Source of the DNA: an uncultured Eubacteriales bacterium
GTDB taxonomy: Bacteria; Bacillota_I; Bacilli_A; RF39; UBA660
Length of the DNA stretch: 11,529 nucleotides
Assembly (NCBI GenBank): GCA_905188025.1
Contig: CAJJKI010000026.1
Coordinates: 1-11,529, forward strand
Direction: 5' to 3'
Shown: one piece after another, positions 1-6,050 of the stretch
Numbering within the stretch: position 1 is the first letter of the stretch
How the letters are laid out: each line of letters opens with the position of its first letter
Position numbers and translations under genes: made by a program
Notes under the pieces: generated by a model
The model's database searches: none
The model's input: only the letters and a program-made list of their open reading frames with translations
What the model was told of the DNA's origin: nothing

Positions 1-390
1 GTAATTAAGAGTTTAAGTACAGATGAAGCAAAGATCTCTTGTTTAGATAAACTAACGGATGATTACAGTAAAACAAAAGTAATTTTGAGTTTAAGTACAG
101 AAGAATCAAAGCTCTCTTGTTTAGATAAACTAAGGGATGATTTGAATAAACAATTTGTAATTAATAGATTAAGTACAGAAGAATCAAAGATTTCTTGTTT
201 AGATAAACTAACGGATGATTCCACTAAATTAAGTATAATTGAGTTGTTAAGTACAGAAGAATCAAAGCTCTCTTGTTTAGATAAACTAACGGATGATTAC
301 AGTAAAGTAAAAGTAATTTTGAGTTTAAGTACAGATGAATCAAAGCTCTCTTGTTTAGATAAACTAACGGATCATTACAGTATAGTGAGA
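1..390 (+). repeat. Five in-frame 78-bp tandem repeats (26 aa each)
   Basis: Units begin at 1, 79, 157, 235 and 313, and a decayed sixth starts at 391 (VISSFKTFELN). The 18-base core tcttgtttagataaacta is identical in all five units, while the unit ends vary. Each unit encodes a pattern like VI-SLSTEESKLSCLDKL-DDYSK with one invariant Cys at unit position 14. The array probably continues left of the window. The unit length is a multiple of three, so gain or loss of units keeps the frame. The pattern suggests two short helices per unit, as in alpha-solenoids; that structural reading is inference. Confidence 0.93.
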
Positions 391-2829
391 GTAATTAGCA
401 GTTTTAAAACTTTTGAATTAAATGTTAATGATACGGATTTTTATAACAAAGTATATGAAAAATTAAAGCAGAATAATTATATTTATGCGGAGGAATTGAA
501 AAAAATTATAGAAAAAGTAAATATTAATATATTAAAACTTATGAATAGTGAAAATAATGAAAATTTTGTTAAAGTTTTAAGTAATAAAGTTGCCGTTGAT
601 AGATTTATTGGTTTATTTAGTTTAAATAATTTTATAATGGATGATAATTTTCTTGATTCGTTATTAGAAGGTATTTTATCTAGAGAATTCCAAATAAGTA
701 ATGCTGATATATGGTCAATTAATACTTCATTATTAAACATGATAAATAACCATCAAAAAGAAGATTTTGAAGTGATATTTGATGATATGTTACGTTTTAT
801 TAAAGAAATGGAACCTGAATATTTAAAGAAATGTATTAATGAATCAGAACTTGCAGAAAATTTTAATATTTTTGATGTAAAAAATATATTATTTAATTAT
901 GATAAACAGTTTAGAAATTTAGTTTCAGAAGAAGAATTTCAAAAAATAAAGTTAAGCACGTTAAATTTATTAAGGTTAATTGGTAAAAAATATATTGATT
1001 TAAAAATGGAAGTTTATAAAGATAAAAGAAAAAAAGAAATATATGCTGAGATGGGCATAAAAAAGATAGATAGAAATTTTTTAATAAAATATGTTATTGA
1101 AGAAAATAATTTTGAAGATTTAAAACAATTAATAATTAAACATTATCCGAATGAATATACTGCTGACTTAGAAGAAATATTAAAATATAGAAAGAATGAT
1201 CCACAAAATGCTCCTAAGGAAATTAAAAAAGGTTTTAAAGAATTGAAAGAGATTTTTATTAGATTATATATGGAACATTATGATGAATTAGCTAAATTAT
1301 TAAAAACACAAAAAGCTATTAAATATACTAACGATATAAATTTCTTAAATAATTTTTCAATAGCTGCTAATGTTATGGAAGGATCTTGTGATTTATCTGG
1401 CATATATACATTATGTTTAGAAGAAGATACTCGTAGATATAAAGTTTTATTGGAATTAATTAATAAATACCATCTTTTTGCAATTAATGAATATTTAATG
1501 AAACTATTACAAAAGGCTGATATTGATTTTGATATGGAATATCTTTTTAAAAATATTTTAGGAATTATTGATAATATACAATTGCAAGATGAAAATGGTA
1601 ATGATAAAAATATTATGCAAATATTAAAAGATATTTTTAATGTTTCAGAAAAATTAAGAATTTTGATGGGAGAGGATAATAAAAATTTATTTCTTGCTGA
1701 TCCAACACCTTATGCCTCTACTGTGAGTAAAAAAACTCGAATAGCACATATAGGAGAATATTTTTGTTCTATGTATGAGCGTCGTAAGATTAATATACCA
1801 GCAATTGATACTGAATATACATTAGATAATAATAAAAAGATTAAAGTTAATGTGGGAAATTTTACAAATCCAATTAATTTAACTTATGGTGAGAGAACGG
1901 GAGCATGTATGCGTATTGGAGGTGTTGGAGAGGAATTGTTTGATTTTTGTATTAAAAATCCCGCAGGTTTTCATATAAGATTTACGACAGATACGGGAGA
2001 ATTTGCTAGTAGGGTAAGTGGCTTTAGAATGGGAAACACAATATTTTTAAATGAGTTAAGAAATAGTCTTGTATCAACGATATCTGATAATGACATTATT
2101 TTAGCGTGTAGGAAAATATCAGAAGAATTAATTGAAAAAACTAAGAATTCAGAATATCCGATTGAAAATGTAGTAATTGAACCTACTTATGCATTTACCG
2201 GGTTTAATGAAAATACAAATATGGAAATGGATTTAATCAAAAATGGAGTGAACGTTCCTGGTTATTTTGATACTGATCCGAGAAAATGTTTTTTGGTAGC
2301 ATCAGCCAATACTAATGAATTAGGAAAAGCAGTGCCTTTTCGAGATACACCAATGCCAGAATATGATGTGTTAAGAGAACCAGTTAAATATGTTAGTGAT
2401 CCAGAAGAAATAAAGATAGCAATTAGTAAGGTTAAGATATTAGATGAATTATTATCTGGTAAGAAACTTGATGATATAGGAATTTTAGAAAATGAGCAAG
2501 AGTATACAGCAGGATATGTTGGAGAAGATTTTTATATAGCAATAGATGCAAAGGGAAATATAGATAAATATATTATGAAAAATACTTATGATAAAGAAGG
2601 AGCTAATAGAGAAGCAATAGAAGCTTTAGATAAATTAAAGACAACACTAATTACTGGAAATAATGAACAAAAATCGGTTATGGTAGATATTTCTAATGAA
2701 ATGAATGAAGAATATGATGATGTATCTTCAAAACCTCGTTCTCGTGGACAAGTTATGTTTGTGATGTTATTTGCTATTAGTTTATTAATATCGATATTAA
2801 CCATGGTGTTAGTTATAGTAAGTAATTAA
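1..2829 (+). CDS. Large tail-anchored repeat protein of unknown function (5'-partial)
   Basis: The reading frame is open from the first base, so the true start lies left of the window; the TTG at 85 sits inside a repeat and is not a credible start. In window numbering (941 residues), residues 1-130 are five 26-residue tandem repeats with core LSTDESKLSCLDKLTDDYSK, followed by a degenerate sixth copy. Residues 140 to about 560 are Leu/Ile/Lys/Glu-rich and look helical, suggesting an alpha-solenoid. A more globular part follows (about 565-880), with GERTGACMRIGG near 630-641 and SRVSGFRMGNTIFLNELR shortly after. The last ~25 residues are one hydrophobic segment with only a few residues beyond it, so the protein is probably tail-anchored with its bulk in the cytoplasm. 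No signal peptide can be judged because the N-terminus is missing. I cannot assign a named family or an enzyme activity. It is monocistronic at its 3' end, closed by its own terminator. The frame is very secure; the function is unknown. Confidence 0.9.
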   Translation, partial: VIKSLSTDEAKISCLDKLTDDYSKTKVILSLSTEESKLSCLDKLRDDLNKQFVINRLSTEESKISCLDKLTDDSTKLSIIELLSTEESKLSCLDKLTDDYSKVKVILSLSTDESKLSCLDKLTDHYSIVRVISSFKTFELNVNDTDFYNKVYEKLKQNNYIYAEELKKIIEKVNINILKLMNSENNENFVKVLSNKVAVDRFIGLFSLNNFIMDDNFLDSLLEGILSREFQISNADIWSINTSLLNMINNHQKEDFEVIFDDMLRFIKEMEPEYLKKCINESELAENFNIFDVKNILFNYDKQFRNLVSEEEFQKIKLSTLNLLRLIGKKYIDLKMEVYKDKRKKEIYAEMGIKKIDRNFLIKYVIEENNFEDLKQLIIKHYPNEYTADLEEILKYRKNDPQNAPKEIKKGFKELKEIFIRLYMEHYDELAKLLKTQKAIKYTNDINFLNNFSIAANVMEGSCDLSGIYTLCLEEDTRRYKVLLELINKYHLFAINEYLMKLLQKADIDFDMEYLFKNILGIIDNIQLQDENGNDKNIMQILKDIFNVSEKLRILMGEDNKNLFLADPTPYASTVSKKTRIAHIGEYFCSMYERRKINIPAIDTEYTLDNNKKIKVNVGNFTNPINLTYGERTGACMRIGGVGEELFDFCIKNPAGFHIRFTTDTGEFASRVSGFRMGNTIFLNELRNSLVSTISDNDIILACRKISEELIEKTKNSEYPIENVVIEPTYAFTGFNENTNMEMDLIKNGVNVPGYFDTDPRKCFLVASANTNELGKAVPFRDTPMPEYDVLREPVKYVSDPEEIKIAISKVKILDELLSGKKLDDIGILENEQEYTAGYVGEDFYIAIDAKGNIDKYIMKNTYDKEGANREAIEALDKLKTTLITGNNEQKSVMVDISNEMNEEYDDVSSKPRSRGQVMFVMLFAISLLISILTMVLVIVSN

Positions 2830-2832
2830 AAA

Positions 2833-2865
2833 AAGTGAGTGTTGATACAAAACACTTATTTTTTT
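2833..2865 (+). terminator. Rho-independent terminator of the repeat-protein gene
   Basis: The arms agtgtt (2838-2843) and aacact (2851-2856) enclose a 7-base loop. The stem extends through wobble and A-T pairs into the flanking A-tract and a run of seven T (2859-2865). It begins four bases after the stop codon. Confidence 0.8.
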
Positions 2866-2901
2866 ATGTTTTAAAATATTGTTTATTTTTCAATACTTAA
2901 A

Positions 2902-2910
2902 TGTTATAAT
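2902..2910 (+). promoter_or_regulatory. Extended -10 promoter for the TrmH-rimM-trmD operon
   Basis: TGTTATAAT is a perfect extended -10 (TGn plus TATAAT). No good -35 is present: tttatt lies at 17-bp spacing and ttgttt at 20 bp. The expected start of transcription is near 2917, giving a leader of about 15 bases. An SD of the GAGGG type (2922-2926) precedes the ATG at 2932. Confidence 0.65.
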
Positions 2911-2931
2911 ATAGACAAGAAGAGGGATAGT

Positions 2932-3657
2932 ATGATAATAACGTCTGTTAATAATGAGAAAATTAAAAATTTAGTTAGATTAAAGGATAAGAAATATCGT
3001 GATAAGACAGGACTTTTCTTTATAGAGGGATTGGATATAATAGAAGAAGCTTATAAGGCAGGGGTACTTAAAGAGTTATATGTACTTGAAGGATATGATA
3101 GTCCTTATAGTGATATAGAATGTGTGAATGTAACATATGAAGTAATGAAGAAGATTAGTGATATGGAAAGTGTTAGTGAATATTACGGTGTATGTGAGAA
3201 AAAGAAAGAGATGGAATTAGGTAAGAGATTAATACTATTAGATGGAATACAGGATCCAGGTAATTTAGGAACAATAATTAGATCAGCAGTGGCATTTAAT
3301 TTTGATACGGTAGTACTTAGTAGAGATTGCGTGGATATGTATAATAGTAAGGTACTTAGAAGTACTAAGGGAATGATATTTAATAAGAATGTAATTGTTA
3401 GGAATCTAGGGACATTTATTGATAGTATTAGTGAATATACAATATATGGAACTGATGTTACTTGTGGAGAAGATATTAGGGATATAGATATACCTTCATA
3501 TGTAGCTATTGTTATTGGGAATGAAGGTAAGGGTATAAGTGAAATGATACATGATAAGTGTGATAAGTTTATTTATATTGATATGAATGATAAGTGCGAG
3601 AGTCTTAATGCAGGAGTAGCTAGTTCAATTATTATGTATGAGGTGAATAAGAAATGA
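2932..3657 (+). CDS. TrmH/SpoU-family RNA 2'-O-ribose methyltransferase
   Basis: The predicted 241-residue cytoplasmic SPOUT-class enzyme would transfer a methyl group from S-adenosylmethionine to a ribose 2'-OH in rRNA or tRNA. Residues 1-95 match the small substrate-binding domain of the family (K-N-LVRLKDKKYRD, then FFIEG). The knotted catalytic domain follows, with motif 1 around 108-118 (DPGNLGTIIRS, conserved Asn and Arg), SKVLRSTKGMIF at 139-150, motif 2 IVIGNEGKGIS (193-203) and motif 3 ESLNAGVASSIIMYE (223-237). The length is usual for the YsgA/RlmB-like branch. It is the first gene behind an extended -10 promoter, and its TGA stop overlaps the rimM start as ATGA, indicating translational coupling. 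The exact modified nucleotide cannot be told from sequence. Family assignment is firm; no specific symbol is given. Confidence 0.92.
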   Translation: MIITSVNNEKIKNLVRLKDKKYRDKTGLFFIEGLDIIEEAYKAGVLKELYVLEGYDSPYSDIECVNVTYEVMKKISDMESVSEYYGVCEKKKEMELGKRLILLDGIQDPGNLGTIIRSAVAFNFDTVVLSRDCVDMYNSKVLRSTKGMIFNKNVIVRNLGTFIDSISEYTIYGTDVTCGEDIRDIDIPSYVAIVIGNEGKGISEMIHDKCDKFIYIDMNDKCESLNAGVASSIIMYEVNKK

Positions 3658-4148
3658 AGTATGTTTTGATAGGCAAGTTAGTTAATACACATGGATTAAA
3701 GGGAGAAGTAAGAATATTATCTGATTTTAAATATAAGGATAGAGTGTTTAGACCTGGTATGAAGATATATATAGGAAAAGATAAGGTATGTGAAGAGATT
3801 GTTAGTTATAGGCATCATAAAATATTTGAAATGATTATGATGAAGGGCTACGATGATATAGATCAGGTACTTAAATATAAAGGAGAATATGTCTTTGTTA
3901 ATAAGAGTGATATAGAGTTGAATCCTGGAGAATATTTAGATGAAGACATTATTGGACTTAAGGTAATAGCTGACGGTATAGAGAGAGGTACTGTTAGAAG
4001 AATAGAGAAACATAATAAAAATGAGATATTAGTAATAAAAAATAATGTAAAAAACTATCTAATTCCTTATAATTTTGATATAATAGAAAATGTAGATTTA
4101 GAAAAAAAAGAAATGATTGTTAAAAATATTTTAGGATTATTTGAGTAG
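3654..4148 (+). CDS. rimM: Ribosome maturation factor RimM
   Basis: This 164-residue protein assists 30S subunit assembly, binding ribosomal protein S19 and the 16S head region in known homologues. The N-terminal domain carries the hallmark IGKLVNTHGLKGEVRI (residues 6-21). The C-terminal PRC-barrel domain spans about 92-164, with GEYLDEDIIGLKV and the closing YLIPYNFDIIENVDLE plus IVKNILGLFE. Length is normal for the family (about 165-175). The ATG overlaps the upstream stop by four bases, and a GAGGTGA SD lies inside the preceding gene. It is followed by trmD nine bases later, the classic rimM-trmD pairing. rpsP, the usual upstream partner, is replaced here by the TrmH-family gene. Confidence 0.95.
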   Translation: MKYVLIGKLVNTHGLKGEVRILSDFKYKDRVFRPGMKIYIGKDKVCEEIVSYRHHKIFEMIMMKGYDDIDQVLKYKGEYVFVNKSDIELNPGEYLDEDIIGLKVIADGIERGTVRRIEKHNKNEILVIKNNVKNYLIPYNFDIIENVDLEKKEMIVKNILGLFE

Positions 4149-4157
4149 GTGGTTTAG

Positions 4158-4832
4158 ATGAAGATAGATATCTTGTCATTATTTCCGGAAATGTTTGATG
4201 GCTTTTTAGAATCTTCAATTATTAAGAGAGCTAGAGAACAGGGATATGTTGATATAAAGATACATAATTTTAGGGATTATTCATTAGATAAACATGGTAG
4301 AGTAGATGATTATCCTTATGGTGGTGGAGCAGGAATGGTTTTAATGTGTGAGCCAATATTTAGATGCCTTGACGAGATTAAGACTCCTGAATCATTTGTT
4401 ATTATGACGAGTCCTGCAGGGCATACTTTTAAACAAGAAATGGCTGTAGATTTATCAAAGAAAAAACATTTGATTATTTTATGTGGACACTATGAAGGAT
4501 TTGACGAGAGAATTAAGAGTATTGTTGATATGGAAGTGTCAATAGGTGATTATGTACTTACTGGAGGAGAGTTACCATCAATGGTTATGTGTGACGCAAT
4601 TACAAGACTTATTCCAGGAGTTATATCAGCGGAATCTTTAGAAGTAGAAAGCTTTAATGATGGACTTATGGATTATCCTAATTATACGAGACCAGAAGAA
4701 TTTAGAGGAATGAGAGTACCAGAAGTGTTATTATCTGGACATCATAAAAATATAGAAAAGTATAGAGAAGAAGAAAGAATAAAAAGAACTAAAGAAATAA
4801 GAAAAGATTTGACTGGTGATAGTAATGAATAA
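4158..4832 (+). CDS. trmD: tRNA (guanine-37-N1)-methyltransferase TrmD
   Basis: TrmD methylates N1 of G37 beside the anticodon using S-adenosylmethionine, which prevents +1 frameshifting. The 224 residues show the family motifs: MKIDILSLFPEMF at the start, RVDDYPYGGGAGMVL (48-62), the trefoil-knot cofactor site with LCGHYEGFDERI (108-119) and SIGDYVLTGGELPSMVM (128-144), and the C-terminal DYPNYTRPEEFRG-VP with LLSGHH. Arg150 corresponds to the E. coli R154 position. The position of catalytic Asp169 is Glu164 here (ESFNDG), a conservative change I believe also occurs in other Firmicutes. AGGTGGT (4147-4153), overlapping the rimM stop, is the SD. The 3' end overlaps the next gene by eight bases. 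Confidence 0.96.
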   Translation: MKIDILSLFPEMFDGFLESSIIKRAREQGYVDIKIHNFRDYSLDKHGRVDDYPYGGGAGMVLMCEPIFRCLDEIKTPESFVIMTSPAGHTFKQEMAVDLSKKKHLIILCGHYEGFDERIKSIVDMEVSIGDYVLTGGELPSMVMCDAITRLIPGVISAESLEVESFNDGLMDYPNYTRPEEFRGMRVPEVLLSGHHKNIEKYREEERIKRTKEIRKDLTGDSNE

Positions 4833-5304
4833 TAAGAGTTATTATATAGCAAAGAATAAAAAGAAAAAAGAAATAGTTTCTTTTGAGTTAGAAAAATTAG
4901 ATGGATATCAAGTTAAGCCTAAGACTAAAAAAAATGATTCAATAGAAGTAAGTAAAATTATATTTGTTAATAAAGAGTTTAGTGAAAAGATTATTAGAAA
5001 AAAGATTGATAAGAAAATTAGTGCTCTACTAGAAGAACTTAAGGTTATTGATGAAGATGATAGTGGAAACAATGAGGGTGCTATTAGAAAAAGCTTGATG
5101 GATGCAGAAAAGTTAAGATTACAAATAATTAATACTTATGTAAAATATTTGGGACATACATATGAAGGATTAACTTTAAAGAAATTACAAATAATTATTG
5201 AACAGCTTAGATATAAGTTATACTATATTGAGATGATAAAAAGAGAAATATATATGAATCAAATGGGATATGGTAAAGAAAAAGAAGGCCGTCGTGGAAG
5301 ATAG
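4825..5304 (+). CDS. Small lysine-rich hypothetical protein downstream of trmD
   Basis: I do not recognise this 159-residue protein. A GTG at 4816 could extend it by three residues, but the ATG at 4825 has a GGTGAT SD (4815-4820) four bases upstream, as at neighbouring genes, so 4825 is preferred. The N-terminal third is very basic (KNKKKKE, KPKTKKND). The middle and C-terminus look helical, with charged heptad-like stretches (KIDKKISALLEELKVIDE; GLTLKKLQIIIEQLRYKLYYIE). The tail KEKEGRRGR is encoded by terminator DNA. There is no signal peptide or membrane segment, so it should be cytoplasmic; nucleic-acid or ribosome binding is possible from the charge and operon context but unproven. It overlaps trmD by eight bases and occupies the place where rplS is often found. 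Confidence 0.82.
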   Translation: MNNKSYYIAKNKKKKEIVSFELEKLDGYQVKPKTKKNDSIEVSKIIFVNKEFSEKIIRKKIDKKISALLEELKVIDEDDSGNNEGAIRKSLMDAEKLRLQIINTYVKYLGHTYEGLTLKKLQIIIEQLRYKLYYIEMIKREIYMNQMGYGKEKEGRRGR

Positions 5305-5312
5305 CCTTTTTT
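5281..5312 (+). terminator. Terminator overlapping the end of the trmD operon
   Basis: The arms aaggc (5285-5289) and gcctt (5304-5308) are extended by the A-rich 5' flank pairing with the six-T run (5307-5312). The 14-base loop is long. The stop codon TAG (5302-5304) lies at the loop/3'-arm junction, so the 5' arm and loop encode the last residues of the preceding protein. Confidence 0.65.
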
Positions 5313-5341
5313 ATTAAATAGTTAAAGTTAATTATTATTCG

Positions 5342-5371
5342 ACATATTTTTTGTGTTGCTACTGATATAGT
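5342..5371 (+). promoter_or_regulatory. Possible sigma-E-like (sporulation) promoter
   Basis: ACATATT (5342-5348), 15 bases of spacer, then GATATAGT (5364-5371). This resembles the Bacillus sigma-E pattern (kmATATT, 14-15 bp, CATACAnT), with one mismatch in the -35 and two in the -10. A housekeeping reading is also possible: TCGACA (5339-5344) with TATAGT (5366-5371), but its spacing is 21. The predicted start of transcription would fall very near the SD. In this AT-rich DNA such a match can arise by chance. Confidence 0.25.
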
Positions 5372-5387
5372 ATTATTGGTGATAGAG

Positions 5388-5852
5388 ATGAAGAAGAAAA
5401 TATTAAGTTTATTGATACCAATAATTAGTGCTGTTATATGTGGATATGTGATGGGAAAGTTTGTTTATAATAATTATCAAAATGATATTACAGGAGATTT
5501 AAGATCTTCAAAGATATATTTAGTAGAGAATGGGACATATGATAGTTATGAAAAGATGAGAGAAGAAAATAATCAAAATAATTATGTATATTATGTAGAT
5601 GATGATGGGTATAAGACTGTAGTGGGAATTACTAGAGATTATGATAATGTTGAAAAGATTAAAAAGATATATAGTGATAATTTATATGTTGATGAATATT
5701 ATATACCTAGAGAATATATGGATAGTAAACAAGAAGAATATGATCGGGTATTGAATGATACTGAAGATGTTTATGAGATAAAGGAAGTTGTGGATAATAT
5801 ATTAAATTTATATAGAAAAGAGGATAGTATTAAGCTTATTTCTATTAATTAA
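5388..5852 (+). CDS. Membrane-anchored SPOR-like domain protein
   Basis: The protein has 154 residues from the ATG at 5388, chosen because GGTGAT (5378-5383) sits four bases upstream; a TTG at 5376 in the same frame would swallow that SD. Residues 1-4 are basic (MKKK), residues 5-27 are one membrane segment or uncleaved signal anchor, and the rest is hydrophilic and should face outside. Residues about 43-107 (IYLVENGTYDSYEKM, then YVYYVDDDGYKTVVGI, then VEKIKKIYSDN-YVDEYYI) have the beta-alpha-beta-beta-alpha-beta rhythm of SPOR peptidoglycan-binding domains, with the characteristic V-x-G-T-Y/S-Y-E and YKTVVGIT features. The last ~45 residues look helical. It could be a SpoIIB-like or cell-division envelope protein; the SPOR assignment rests on pattern, not on a search. 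It stands alone between two terminator-like signals. Confidence 0.8.
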   Translation: MKKKILSLLIPIISAVICGYVMGKFVYNNYQNDITGDLRSSKIYLVENGTYDSYEKMREENNQNNYVYYVDDDGYKTVVGITRDYDNVEKIKKIYSDNLYVDEYYIPREYMDSKQEEYDRVLNDTEDVYEIKEVVDNILNLYRKEDSIKLISIN

Positions 5853-5910
5853 TAATTTTATTAAAAGTGGATAAATGATAGAAAAATAAATATAATTATA
5901 TAGGGAGATT

Positions 5911-5939
5911 TTAAAATATTGGAGATTATAGTTTATAAT
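5911..5939 (+). promoter_or_regulatory. Candidate promoter of the cysteine desulfurase operon
   Basis: TATAAT at 5934-5939 with ttaaaa (5911-5916) at 17-bp spacing, matching the -35 consensus at four of six positions. Transcription would start near 5946 and give a leader of about 105 bases, with a purine-rich stretch (5945-5965) and the hairpin at 5974-6007. An alternative hairpin (attata/tataat, 3-base loop) covers the -10, so this may be only AT-rich symmetry. Confidence 0.4.
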
Positions 5940-5973
5940 ATTTTAGGGGGAAAGAAGGAGAAAAGTAGTTTTA

Positions 5974-6007
5974 CAATACATAATTAAATGTATTGGGCTT
6001 TTTTTTT
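5974..6007 (+). terminator. Terminator-like hairpin before the cysteine desulfurase gene
   Basis: An 8-bp perfect stem, caatacat (5974-5981) and atgtattg (5988-5995), has the loop aattaa and is followed by ggc and nine T (5999-6007). It lies 122 bases after the SPOR-like gene and 44 bases before the cysteine desulfurase start. It may end transcription from upstream or act as an attenuator in the leader if the 5934 promoter is real. An AAGGAG at 5955-5960 just before it has no start codon at proper spacing. Confidence 0.6.
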
Positions 6008-6050
6008 GATCTTATATATGATAAAATTATATATGTTGGAAGGTGATATG

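Noticed and set aside
85..87. TTG as the start of the repeat-protein gene
   Set aside because: The frame is open upstream to base 1 and the repeat array continues through it; no SD is present. The gene is simply cut by the window edge.
1..390. CRISPR array
   Set aside because: The 78-bp units are contiguous in-frame coding repeats without spacers.
483..740. Minus-strand open frame, and similar ones at 2586-2804, 8336-8599, 9108-9641 and 10317-10595
   Set aside because: All lie antisense inside clearly coding genes, with no SD or recognisable domains; they are shadows of AT-rich coding sequence.
3654..3657. Mycoplasma-type code with TGA as Trp
   Set aside because: TGA ends the TrmH-family gene at the family's expected length, within a normal ATGA overlap, and Trp is TGG throughout.
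4816..4824. GTG start for the protein after trmD
   Set aside because: The codon overlaps the GGTGAT SD that serves ATG 4825.
5891..5900. Palindrome tataattata as an operator
   Set aside because: A 10-bp AT-only palindrome is expected by chance in DNA this AT-rich.
5988..6050. Upstream ATG start giving the desulfurase 21 extra residues
   Set aside because: That stretch is the 3' arm and T-run of a hairpin, encodes non-family sequence, and lacks an SD; AGGTGAT supports 6051.
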